Source: Thermosediminibacteraceae bacterium
GTDB lineage: Bacteria; Bacillota; Thermosediminibacteria; Thermosediminibacterales; Thermosediminibacteraceae
Assembly: GCA_021890755.1 (NCBI GenBank)
Contig: JAKKUQ010000002.1
Span: 1 to 64,000, forward strand
Length of the DNA stretch: 64,000 nucleotides
Direction: 5' to 3'
A model generated the notes under the pieces. The model saw only the letters and a list, made by a program, of their open reading frames with translations. It made no database searches and had not been told where the DNA came from. A program made the translations under genes and the position numbers. Shown here in pieces: positions 51,320 to 59,280 of this stretch. The stretch's first letter is position 1. Each line of letters opens with the position of its first letter.

Positions 51320-51348
51320 ATTATAATGCCTGCCGCGGGCAAAATCAA
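51320..51348 (-). promoter_or_regulatory. Sigma-A promoter of dinB
   Basis: Minus strand TTGATT (51348-51343) and TATAAT (51325-51320) are 17 bases apart, immediately upstream of the LexA box. Confidence 0.75.
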
Positions 51349-51368
51349 CTAGCTGGCGCGACAGAATC

Positions 51369-51397
51369 TTGTTTTTTCCCACCGATTGGTATACGAT
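51369..51397 (+). promoter_or_regulatory. Possible promoter of the MNT-HepT gene
   Basis: TTGTTT and TACGAT are 17 bases apart, about 100 bases before the start; the -10 is weak. It is back to back with the dinB promoter, and the LexA box lies about 60 bases away, so shared control is uncertain. Confidence 0.4.
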
Positions 51398-51494
51398 AGT
51401 AGCGGGAGATTAAAGCTTTTACTTTGGAGAAAAGCAACATCGTGGGGTAGGAAGCAAGATAGAAAAGTAACACCAAATGGAAGGAGAAACGCCC

Positions 51495-52370
51495 ATGAAG
51501 CCTGCGGGCATTATTCTTAAAGATGATATTATCTCTGCATTGCGCCATTATTTTGCTTCAAGAGAAGACGTGCCGTTTGCGTACCTATTTGGCTCTTACT
51601 CCCGAGGAAAGCAAAAAGAAGATAGCGATATAGACATAGCCGTTTATTTATCCGGCATCAGCGAAGATAAATTTTTCGAGTGTAAATTGGATTTTAAAAC
51701 CGAACTGGAAGAGATTTTTAAAAAACCCGTTGATGTGGTTATTATGAACAGCGCTCCACCCCTTTTAAACCACGAAATCTTTAAAGACGGTATTCTCATT
51801 AAAAATGCCGATCCTTCGTTTCTCTCAGAGTTTCGAATGAAAAACTTTTACTTTTACCTGGATCAAATGTATATAATCAATACCTATTTGGAATCAACCA
51901 AAGAGAGGATAAAAGAAAATTCCATTATTAAAGAAAGAAGGCAAACTTATATGGTTAGGAGAGAAATAATTTCGAAAAAGGTAAATCTTATAAGATACCA
52001 TTTGGAGAGAATCACGTCAAAAAGCAATATTTCGCTGGAGGAGTTTTTGAGCAACGACGATGTAAAGGACATAATTTGCCACAATCTGTTCATCGTACTT
52101 CAATACGTCATCGATATCTGCAACCACATTATTTCCGACGAAGGCATGGAGGAGCCTCTGTATTTATCTGATATGGCGGATATTTTAGCAAAAGAAAAAG
52201 TAATAAGGAAAGAACTCGTAAAGCCTTTAAAGGGTATGATAGGTTTGAGAAACTTGCTTGCTCACCAGTATGGAGATTTAGATTTTAAGGAGATATATAA
52301 TATCGTGAAAAACGACTTAAAAGACGTAAATGCTTTTCTGGAGGATATAATAGGCTATTCAAAATTATGA
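51495..52370 (+). CDS. Single-chain MNT nucleotidyltransferase plus HepT/HEPN protein
   Basis: A 291-aa protein that joins two parts normally encoded by separate toxin-antitoxin genes. Residues about 15-105 are a minimal nucleotidyltransferase with YLFGSYSRGKQKEDSDIDIAVY (GSx10DxD intact, partly quoted). Residues about 110-291 are all helical and end in a HEPN RNase motif RNLLAHQY (R-x4-H-x-Y). In MntA-HepT pairs the antitoxin adenylylates the Tyr of that motif. Both active sites look intact. The ATG at 51495 has AAGGAG; an earlier ATG lacks it. It is divergent from dinB. A housekeeping nucleotidyltransferase is the alternative. Confidence 0.85.
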   Translation: MKPAGIILKDDIISALRHYFASREDVPFAYLFGSYSRGKQKEDSDIDIAVYLSGISEDKFFECKLDFKTELEEIFKKPVDVVIMNSAPPLLNHEIFKDGILIKNADPSFLSEFRMKNFYFYLDQMYIINTYLESTKERIKENSIIKERRQTYMVRREIISKKVNLIRYHLERITSKSNISLEEFLSNDDVKDIICHNLFIVLQYVIDICNHIISDEGMEEPLYLSDMADILAKEKVIRKELVKPLKGMIGLRNLLAHQYGDLDFKEIYNIVKNDLKDVNAFLEDIIGYSKL

Positions 52371-52678
52371 ATGGGGGTGACTGAAATAAAAAAGGCGGCG
52401 GTAATCAACCTCATTTCGTGGGCGGTAAGCGGCGCTGCCTTGCTGACGGGTTTTATCGCACATTACAGAAATCCATCACCTTTTCCTTTTCGGGGAGTTT
52501 CAAAGCAATATTACCCGTTCAGCACGAGGGCAGGAGTATCGAGGGACCCGATACTCTCAACCGCCTATGGCCTAAAGGCAGGGTCTTATGGTTTACCGTA
52601 AACGGCAGCAATGTCTTTGCAGGTACCGACAAGGGCAGGGTTTACTTAATAAAGCTGCCTGTTGAAAACACCCGGTAA
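52371..52678 (+). pseudogene. Frameshifted remnant of a secreted or membrane protein
   Basis: Two overlapping frames together give one plausible protein. The first begins VTEIKKAAVINLISWAVSG (a signal-anchor helix) and runs to about 52480, then loses sense. The second continues with SFKAILPVQHEGRSIEG and ends GSNVFAGTDKGRVYLIKLP, which looks like a beta-propeller or PQQ-type strand. A single shift near 52470-52500 would join them. It begins directly after the MNT-HepT stop. It may be a degraded gene or a sequencing error in a short real one. No family is recognised. Confidence 0.5.
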
Positions 52679-52730
52679 GGTGCCAGCTTTTATTGGCAAG
52701 GCAGAAATAAAACATTTGGAGGTCATAAAG

Positions 52731-54236
52731 TTGAACGATTTATTGGGAGTTCTCATATCAATCCTTTTCGTCTTAGCTGTCATAATACTTTCGGAAGTTT
52801 TGCAAAGGGCCGGAAAAGACCCGGAATTCACGAGGAAACTGGTGCACATCGGGGTATCCCACTGGTGGCCTTTGGCCATGTTTCTCATCGATGACATCAG
52901 ATTCGCTCTCATACCCCCTGCCTTATTCGTGGCGGTAAACTATTATTCCCACAAGAAAAATTTCTTCAAGGGCATGGAAAGAAAGGAGACGGGCTCAGAC
53001 CTGGGAACGGTGTATTTCCCCGTAGCGCTTATAGTCCTCATCCTCCTGACATGGGATGGTGGGCTTTTGGGGAGCGGTTTTGAGTATATAGGCCTTGCGG
53101 GAGTCATGGCCATGGGTTACGGCGATGGCTTTGCGGCAATTGTGGGCCAAAAGTGGGGGAAATTGAAGTACAGGATCTTCAAAAACGAAAAGAGCCTTGA
53201 AGGCTCCACAGCGATGCTTACTTTTTCTTTTTCATCTATCGCAGTTGTCCTGTGCCTTTTTGCAGGATTTAACCCCAGCGTCCTAAGAGTAAGCTTTTTG
53301 ACAGCACTCCTTGCCACGATTTTGGAAGCTCTTTCGCCTTCCGGCACGGACAACCTCACCGTCCCGGTTGTTACTGCACTTGCTTCTTACTATTTCTTGC
53401 ACATTCTCAAAAATTCGGACCTTTTCATATTCATTTACATGGCCGGGATAGGCTTTTTGCTTAGTTTCATCATTGCATACGTCGCCTATATAAAGAATTC
53501 CCTTACCCTTGACGGCTCTGTGGGCGCAACATTCCTGGGCACAATAATGTACGCCACTTCGGGGATCTTCGGCTCATTTTTGATGGTGCTCTTCTTTCTT
53601 TCCTCCAGCGCCCTTTCCCATTTTAAAAAGAGCGCAAAAAGCAGTGTAGCCCGCCATTTCGACAAAACAGGGTGCAGGGATGTTTTGCAGGTGCTGGCCA
53701 ACGGGGGCGTTGGACTTATCTATTCGGTGCTTTATTACATTACAAAAAATCCGTCGTATCTTGTGCTGCTTGCCATATCCTTTGCTGCCGCCAACGCCGA
53801 TACCTGGGCTACGGAGCTCGGGGTCCTGAGCAAAGCCCGCCCAATTTCGCTCAGAACCTTTAAGAGAGTGGAAAAAGGCACCTCCGGTGCGGTAAGCCTA
53901 TTGGGGACCTTAGCCGCATTAATGGGAGCCTTACTCATCGGCATATCCACTGCCGCCGGATTTAAACTGATGGGTTTCGGGAACATGGCCTTTACCCACT
54001 TTCAGAGCCTATTTATAGTGACCCTGGGGGGATTCTTAGGGTCGCTCATTGATTCGCTCCTTGGCGCAACCCTTCAGGGCGTATACTATTCGGAAGAACT
54101 CGAAGGCGAAACCGAAAAAAGGTTCTTCAACGGCAAACCAAACCGGCTCGTCCGGGGACTGAGTTTTGTAAACAACGACCTGGTCAACTTCCTCAGCATC
54201 GGCATTTCCAGCGTCCTGTTTGCCGGAATTGTGTAA
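52731..54236 (+). CDS. Fusion of a phytol/dolichol-kinase-like domain with a DUF92 (VTE6-like) domain
   Basis: A roughly 501-aa polytopic membrane protein. The N-terminal half (about 1-225) looks like the VTE5/SEC59-type CTP-dependent kinase family (FTRKLVHIGVSHWWPLAM, GYGDGFAAIVGQKWGK, EKSLEGSTAMLTFSF). The C-terminal half (about 245-500) is DUF92/TMEM19-like (GSVGATFLGTIMYA, ANADTWATELGVLSK, KGTSGAVSLLGTLAA, DSLLGATLQG). In plants VTE5 and VTE6 phosphorylate phytol and phytyl-phosphate in turn, so one chain could make a prenyl diphosphate. The TTG start is supported by GGAGG seven bases upstream. Substrate unknown. Confidence 0.85.
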   Translation: MNDLLGVLISILFVLAVIILSEVLQRAGKDPEFTRKLVHIGVSHWWPLAMFLIDDIRFALIPPALFVAVNYYSHKKNFFKGMERKETGSDLGTVYFPVALIVLILLTWDGGLLGSGFEYIGLAGVMAMGYGDGFAAIVGQKWGKLKYRIFKNEKSLEGSTAMLTFSFSSIAVVLCLFAGFNPSVLRVSFLTALLATILEALSPSGTDNLTVPVVTALASYYFLHILKNSDLFIFIYMAGIGFLLSFIIAYVAYIKNSLTLDGSVGATFLGTIMYATSGIFGSFLMVLFFLSSSALSHFKKSAKSSVARHFDKTGCRDVLQVLANGGVGLIYSVLYYITKNPSYLVLLAISFAAANADTWATELGVLSKARPISLRTFKRVEKGTSGAVSLLGTLAALMGALLIGISTAAGFKLMGFGNMAFTHFQSLFIVTLGGFLGSLIDSLLGATLQGVYYSEELEGETEKRFFNGKPNRLVRGLSFVNNDLVNFLSIGISSVLFAGIV

Positions 54237-54260
54237 GTCATTATGGTGATACATTACGTA

Positions 54261-54286
54261 ACCCCCTCCTTTTCGGGGGTTTTTTA
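54261..54286 (+). terminator. Intrinsic terminator after the DUF92 fusion gene
   Basis: ACCCCC and GGGGGT stem with a loop of TCCTTTTC, followed by TTTTTAAC. Confidence 0.85.
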
Positions 54287-54375
54287 ACATTGTAAGATTT
54301 CACTTTCGGGGGATGCCCAGAACAAGAATAGACCAGCCTTGGAAGAAATATTCGTAAGTCCATACAATATTCGGC

Positions 54376-55104
54376 TCAATCCAGTATATCCTTTTCCATA
54401 AACCAGCGCAGGCCCGCGAAAGCAAGTAGCACGAAAATCAGAAATCCCGCTGCGAAGGGGAAGTATGCCTTTTCGAAAAAATCTCCTCCCAGGGCCGCCA
54501 TGATAGGATATGTCCAGGGATAAAAAACCCAGTACCTGGTATTGGCCACCAGCAGCGAAGGGAGGGCAAGGCCGATACCGATCCCCAGGGGTATGGCCAT
54601 CTGGGAAATGTTTATGCTCAAAAGAAAAGTGATTATCATGACCGGCAGCGAGGCTATATACGCCATAAAGGGCCTTGCCAGTATGTCATAGGGTATGCTG
54701 CCTGGAGCATTTATGATCTTTCCTGCCACCAGCAGGCTGAGCGAGAAAACCAGCACATTAAAAAGGCACACCATGCATCCCACTATGAGTTTTGCGGCGT
54801 AGACGCCGCTTCTTTTTACGGGAAGGGTGAGAAAATACCTCAAGCCGCCGCTTTTGTATTCTATTCTGGCAATGCTTACCATGATGAGGGTTATAAGCAC
54901 GGGAAGCATGGCGCTCACATAAAATATACTGCTTTGCAGGTAAATCTGATGCCACACGTTTTGACCTCTGGAGGTGAAAAGTTCGTAGTATCTCAAGAAA
55001 TTCGCCACCCCCTGAAACACCATAAAACCAGGCGCCAGAGTAGCCACCAGCAGCACCCAGGAATTTTTGAGCTTTAAGAGTTCCACTTCCAGCATTTTCT
55101 TCAT
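54376..55104 (-). CDS. ABC-2-type transporter permease (immunity-like)
   Basis: A 242-aa protein with six predicted membrane helices and the start LEVELLKLKNSWVLLVATLAPG, typical of the MutE/EpiE/SpaE or BcrB class of permeases. FLTLPVKRSGVYAAKLIVG is a family landmark after helix 2. It pairs with the second permease and the ATPase encoded upstream. The set removes or fends off membrane-active peptides in related systems. RBS AGGAGG before the ATG. It is the last gene of the unit, 83 bases after the other permease gene. Confidence 0.82.
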   Translation of the reverse strand: MKKMLEVELLKLKNSWVLLVATLAPGFMVFQGVANFLRYYELFTSRGQNVWHQIYLQSSIFYVSAMLPVLITLIMVSIARIEYKSGGLRYFLTLPVKRSGVYAAKLIVGCMVCLFNVLVFSLSLLVAGKIINAPGSIPYDILARPFMAYIASLPVMIITFLLSINISQMAIPLGIGIGLALPSLLVANTRYWVFYPWTYPIMAALGGDFFEKAYFPFAAGFLIFVLLAFAGLRWFMEKDILD

Positions 55105-55187
55105 ATTTTGACCTCCTACCTTTTTGACTTATAATTTACCAACTACTGCTAATTCCCATTTTTAGGAAATAATCATATCTTTTTTTG

Positions 55188-55940
55188 TTACTCCGTCACA
55201 TCTTTTTTAGAAAAACACAAAAGTCCCGCCACTAAAAAGAAAGCAGCAAAGAATATTCCTCCTTCCAGCGCGAGGCGGTTGTTCTCGCCGGGAAGAGGCA
55301 TGGTGTAAAGCACGTGGGCGTAAGGTATGATCCGGGCGATATTCTGGTCCTGAGCCAGAAAAAGGGAAGTGGTGATGCCTATAAAACCTGCTGCGAGGGG
55401 AAGTATAACATTGGCGGCGATGGCCGACAGCCACATCTGTAGGCTCATTATTCCCACGGCAGCCACTGTCTGATTCGCGATATAACGCATGATGAGTTGG
55501 TAATCCAGACCACCGGGAAGGCGGAATATTTTGCCCACAGCGGCAAGCATAAGGGCGTCTAAAAGCAGCATTAAACAAAGAAAGATGGCACCGGTGCACC
55601 ACTTGGATAAATACAGCCTGCCTTTCCCCACGGGAAGGCTCAGGGTATACCTAAGTCCCCCTGACGCGTGCTCCGCATGATATAGCAGAGCACAAACCAC
55701 CGTCACCGCCATGGGCAGCGTAATAAACCACAAAGCCGTCAGGTGATGTTCCAGGACCAGAGTCTGCCAGGCGCTCAAGCCTTCTTTAGCTGCCCGGTTG
55801 AGAATGTAGTCCCGCCGCAGGTAAAAATCAAGGAAAAGCAGTGCCTCCGTAATAAGGGGCGCGAGGAAAGCTGCCGGCCATACAAGGCTTCGCTTTTGCT
55901 TTATAATATCGGTCCAAAGCAGGTCAAAAAACTTCCTCAA
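55188..55940 (-). CDS. ABC-2-type transporter permease (immunity-like)
   Basis: A 250-aa six-helix permease. It begins KFFDLLWTDIIKQKRSLVWP and has YTLSLPVGKGRLYLSKWCTG after helix 2, the same pattern as its neighbour; the two share layout and are likely an old duplication. The start is TTG and overlaps the ATPase stop (TTGA), so the proteins are made together. GGGGGTGAT serves as RBS. Two unlike permeases of about 250 aa plus one ATPase of about 300 is the LanFEG-type composition. Confidence 0.82.
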   Translation of the reverse strand: MRKFFDLLWTDIIKQKRSLVWPAAFLAPLITEALLFLDFYLRRDYILNRAAKEGLSAWQTLVLEHHLTALWFITLPMAVTVVCALLYHAEHASGGLRYTLSLPVGKGRLYLSKWCTGAIFLCLMLLLDALMLAAVGKIFRLPGGLDYQLIMRYIANQTVAAVGIMSLQMWLSAIAANVILPLAAGFIGITTSLFLAQDQNIARIIPYAHVLYTMPLPGENNRLALEGGIFFAAFFLVAGLLCFSKKDVTE

Positions 55941-56845
55941 ATCGCATCACCCCCGGTGATTTCCAGGAAAATATCTTCCAGATTTTTCCCTTCCGTGGAA
56001 AGGTGCGTCACGTCAAAGCCTTCCATAACCAGAGCTCTATTTAGAGCGGCTGCATCAAGGCTGTTCTTTTTTATGAAGAGCCGGTTTCCCCTAGCTTTAA
56101 CTTTTAATCCCTTACTTTCCAAGAATTTTAAAGCTTTATCCTGCGGATGGGCCTCGATGCAGATCTCGTTCTCGCTTTTTCTCCTCAATTCCTCCAGGGT
56201 TCCCTGAAAGAGCAGCCGGCCCCTGGATATGATGCCTACGCTGGTAGCCGTAAGCTCCACTTCGCTCAAAATATGGCTGGACATTAGGACCGTGACGCCC
56301 AGCATGCCGGGCAGGTTTTTAATGAGCTGCCGGATTTCGTGGATTCCCGCCGGGTCGAGACCATTTGTGGGTTCATCCAGGATCAAAAGCTCCCGGTTTC
56401 CTAGAAGGGCCTGAGCTATGGCCAGCCGCTGTTTCATCCCCAGGGAAAAATTTTTCACTTTTTTGTTTTTCCACTGGGAAAGGTTTACTATTTCCAGAAC
56501 CCGGTCGATTTCCTTTTTATCAGCTCCGAGGATTCTTCTGGTAATCTCCAGGTTTTCTACTGCTGTCAGGTTTCCGTAATAGGAAGGGGACTCCACTATG
56601 GCTCCCACCCTCTTTAGGATTTCCATTGGGCTTTGCCTGATGGAAAGGCCGAAGATGCGGGCATCGCCCCGCGTGGGTTTTACGAGCCCCAGCAGCATCC
56701 TGATGGTAGTGGATTTGCCGGCGCCGTTGGGTCCCAGAAAGCCGTAAATTTCTCCCTTCCGTACCTGGAGGTCGATGCCGTCTACGGCGGTGAAATTCCC
56801 GTATTTTTTAGTGAGGTCCTGAGTTTCAACGACTAATTCGCTCAT
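55937..56845 (-). CDS. ABC transporter ATPase, BcrA/LanF-like
   Basis: A 302-aa ATPase with the complete set: Walker A GFLGPNGAGKSTTIRML (about 34-50), Q-loop region, signature FSLGMKQRLAIAQAL (about 134-148), Walker B LLILDEPTNGLDPAGI and the His-loop. The ~80-residue C-terminal extension is common in BcrA and LanF ATPases of peptide-antibiotic export. It sits behind a histidine kinase and response regulator gene and ahead of two permease genes. GGGGAGG before the ATG. Confidence 0.93.
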   Translation of the reverse strand: MSELVVETQDLTKKYGNFTAVDGIDLQVRKGEIYGFLGPNGAGKSTTIRMLLGLVKPTRGDARIFGLSIRQSPMEILKRVGAIVESPSYYGNLTAVENLEITRRILGADKKEIDRVLEIVNLSQWKNKKVKNFSLGMKQRLAIAQALLGNRELLILDEPTNGLDPAGIHEIRQLIKNLPGMLGVTVLMSSHILSEVELTATSVGIISRGRLLFQGTLEELRRKSENEICIEAHPQDKALKFLESKGLKVKARGNRLFIKKNSLDAAALNRALVMEGFDVTHLSTEGKNLEDIFLEITGGDAI

Positions 56846-56955
56846 TCATTTTCCTCCCCCAAAAATTTTTCAGTATAACCCCTATTCAAGCATTTTACAC
56901 CCTCCAGCTTAAGCCACTCTTTAGTTAACCTTAAATTTTCCTTAAAAATAAAAAA

Positions 56956-56970
56956 AGCCGCGGTGCGGCT
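56956..56970 (-). terminator. Intrinsic terminator after the histidine kinase gene
   Basis: AGCCGC-GGT-GCGGCT forms a compact 6-bp stem; on the minus strand seven T residues follow. It separates the two-component genes from the ABC genes. Confidence 0.85.
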
Positions 56971-56983
56971 TTTGCCTCTTGCT

Positions 56984-58405
56984 TTACGGTTTGAAGACCA
57001 TGGTTACCGTTGTGCCTTTGCCGGGCTCGCTTTCTGCCATGATCCGGCCTTTATGGGCTTCCACTATTTGCTTTGCAATAGCCATGCCAAGGCCGCTGCC
57101 CCGAGGATTTTCTCCGGTACCGGTGCCCCTATAGTATCTTTCGAAAAGATTTTCCAGCTCTTCGGGCGGGATGCCCCGACCGTTATCTTTTACTTCCAGC
57201 ACTACGGCACCGGCTTCCTTTTTCAGCGATACCCATATAATCGTTTCTGGAGGGTTGTGCACTAAGCCGTTGTAGATGATATTTCCCACCGCCCTGGAAA
57301 ACAGGTGCCTGTCTATACAAAGTTCAATATATTTTGGCTCGCACTGAAAATCAACCTTTCGCCCCTCAAACTCCGGGTCGTTTAAAATATCAATTATTAT
57401 TTCGGCCACTTCATCCACCAGGTTCACCCTTTCGAGCTTAAGGGGAACCATGTCGTTTTTCAGCCTGTAGGTGAGCCTCAGATCCTCCAGCAATTGTTCG
57501 ATATAGTCAGCTTTTTCCTTTATTACCTTCAAATAGCGGTTCTTTTCTTCAGGAGTTTTATGGTAAGAATCCTCCAGCAGGATTTCCGCGTAACCCTTTA
57601 TAGAGGTGAGGGGAGTCTTTAAGTCATGGGATATGTTTTCGATCCACTCTTCCCGCAGGCGGTCCAGTTTTCTTTTTTGAAGTTCCCCTTCCTCCAGTGT
57701 CCGGGAAAGGGCATTAAGCTGGCGGTAAACTTCTTTGTACAGGCCCTTTTCCGGGTAAAGTTTTCCGTATTCCCCCTCGGAGAGGGTTTTTATGCCGTCC
57801 ATGATTTTAAAAAGGGGAGCGGCCAGCTTCCTGCCGAAAAGGTAACTGATGAGGATTGTGACGAGAGCCGTGCTCAAAAACACCGAAAGCATCACTCTTC
57901 TCCAAGAGCTGAACAGTCTGGAAATATTTAGATAGAATACGAACCTCGACACGTATTTGTAAGGGAAGCCTATTACGTAACTCCACTCCCGCCCTCCGGC
58001 CTTTGAAACACTTATAAATATATTGTAATCTCCTATGACCCCTGAGTACTTGTACGCGTGGACTATATCCACGGGAGTATAATGAGAAGGAGCTTCGGGA
58101 GGTTTGAAGCGGCTGTAGACTTCGTTACCCGTTTCGTCCAGTATCTGTATCCAGCCTCCCAATTTCTGGAGCTCCGAAAGACCTTCATGGGTTACGGCGG
58201 GCTTTCCATCTTTATAAAATATGTACTTTTTAAAATCCAGAGTAAACTTTTCGGCTTGGTCCGGAAAGGTGAAGGGGCCGTTTTCTTTAGCCGCAGGACC
58301 GGAACCGAGTAAGTAATAGGAGACGAAGTACAGTACCAAAAGGAATATGATCACAGTAGTCACAGCGTAAGTCAGCAGAAAACCTAAGCTTATTTTCCAC
58401 CTCAT
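56984..58405 (-). CDS. Sensor histidine kinase of the ABC-associated two-component system
   Basis: A 473-aa kinase: TM1 at about 7-32, an extracytoplasmic region of about 135 residues, TM2 at about 172-192, HAMP-like linker, HisKA with EEWIENISHDLKTPLTSIKGYAEIL (partly; His near 267), N-box NIIYNGLVHNPPE, G1 DNGRGIPPEELENLFERYYRG (partly) and G2 GSGLGMAIAKQIVEAHKG. The large outside part differs from the short-loop BceS type and fits SpaK/CprK-like kinases that sense lantibiotics or peptides. It follows the regulator gene by 10 bases. Confidence 0.93.
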   Translation of the reverse strand: MRWKISLGFLLTYAVTTVIIFLLVLYFVSYYLLGSGPAAKENGPFTFPDQAEKFTLDFKKYIFYKDGKPAVTHEGLSELQKLGGWIQILDETGNEVYSRFKPPEAPSHYTPVDIVHAYKYSGVIGDYNIFISVSKAGGREWSYVIGFPYKYVSRFVFYLNISRLFSSWRRVMLSVFLSTALVTILISYLFGRKLAAPLFKIMDGIKTLSEGEYGKLYPEKGLYKEVYRQLNALSRTLEEGELQKRKLDRLREEWIENISHDLKTPLTSIKGYAEILLEDSYHKTPEEKNRYLKVIKEKADYIEQLLEDLRLTYRLKNDMVPLKLERVNLVDEVAEIIIDILNDPEFEGRKVDFQCEPKYIELCIDRHLFSRAVGNIIYNGLVHNPPETIIWVSLKKEAGAVVLEVKDNGRGIPPEELENLFERYYRGTGTGENPRGSGLGMAIAKQIVEAHKGRIMAESEPGKGTTVTMVFKP

Positions 58406-58415
58406 ACTGTCAACC

Positions 58416-59162
58416 TCACTTGGGGGAGCTATGAGTTACCAGTTTATAGCCCAGCCCTTTTACCGTAAGTATATAGCGCGGGTTAGCAGGATCGTCCTCG
58501 AGCTTTTCTCTCAGGTGCCGGATGTGTACCATGATGGTGTTGTCATCGCCCAAATAGGGCTCCTGCCACACCGCCTCATATAGCCTTTTTTTGCTGATAA
58601 TGTGATCAGGATGGCGGGCAAGGTACAGCAATATTCCATATTCAAGAGCGGTAAGATTGACGGCCCGCTCCTTTTTTAAAACCATTCCCTTGCCGGCATC
58701 GATCTTTATATCGCCGAAGGAAATAATATCCTGGGAGCTGGTATCCTCTCCTGAAGTCCCGATTTTTAAATAATACTGGTCTCGCCTCAAATGAGCCTTG
58801 ACCCTGAAAGCCACCTCTTTGGGGCTGAAGGGCTTTGTTATGTAATCGTCTCCGCCGATACCGAGCCCTAGAATCTTGTCCACATCTTCGCTTTTTGCGG
58901 AAACAAAAAGTATGGGCGCTAGGGTTATCTCCCTTAACCTCCGGCAAACTTCAAAGCCGTCCATGTCGGGAAGCATTACATCAAGAATGATGAGATCCGG
59001 CTTCTCCCGCCGGCATATTTCTATTGCTGCCCCGCCCGAACCGGCGCACATCACCCTGGTAAAGCCCTCTTTTTCGAGAGCTGTCTTAAGGATATCCCGG
59101 ATACTCTCATCGTCATCTATTATCAGTATCTTTCTGTCAAAAATTCTTACGTCCTCGCCCAC
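58416..59162 (-). CDS. OmpR/PhoB-family response regulator
   Basis: A 248-aa regulator. Receiver: KILIIDDDESIRDILKTAL, phospho-Asp in LIILDVMLPDMDGFEV (about 56), and TKPFSPKEV. The winged-helix end has LTALEYGILLYLARHPDHIISKKRLYEAVW and DNTIMVHIRHLREKLEDDP (partly quoted), then YILTVKGLGYKL. It likely activates the adjacent ABC genes. Of two in-frame GTG codons, the downstream one has GAGAGGTG at proper spacing and is chosen. A minus-strand TATAAT at 59217-59212 is a probable -10. Confidence 0.93.
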   Translation of the reverse strand: MGEDVRIFDRKILIIDDDESIRDILKTALEKEGFTRVMCAGSGGAAIEICRREKPDLIILDVMLPDMDGFEVCRRLREITLAPILFVSAKSEDVDKILGLGIGGDDYITKPFSPKEVAFRVKAHLRRDQYYLKIGTSGEDTSSQDIISFGDIKIDAGKGMVLKKERAVNLTALEYGILLYLARHPDHIISKKRLYEAVWQEPYLGDDNTIMVHIRHLREKLEDDPANPRYILTVKGLGYKLVTHSSPK

Positions 59163-59254
59163 CGAATTCACCTCTCCAGTTTATGGCAGAATATGTAAGG
59201 AGTATATATTTATTATAACCGTACGGGCATTAGAATTGAAGAAGAATAATAAGT

Positions 59255-59279
59255 GAGCCGTGCTTGAAAAGCACGGCTC
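59255..59279. terminator. Hairpin between gltS and the two-component genes
   Basis: GAGCCGTGC and GCACGGCTC form a 9-bp stem directly behind the gltS stop. On the minus strand ACTTATTATTC follows, a weak T-tract. Confidence 0.65.
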
Positions 59280-59280
59280 T

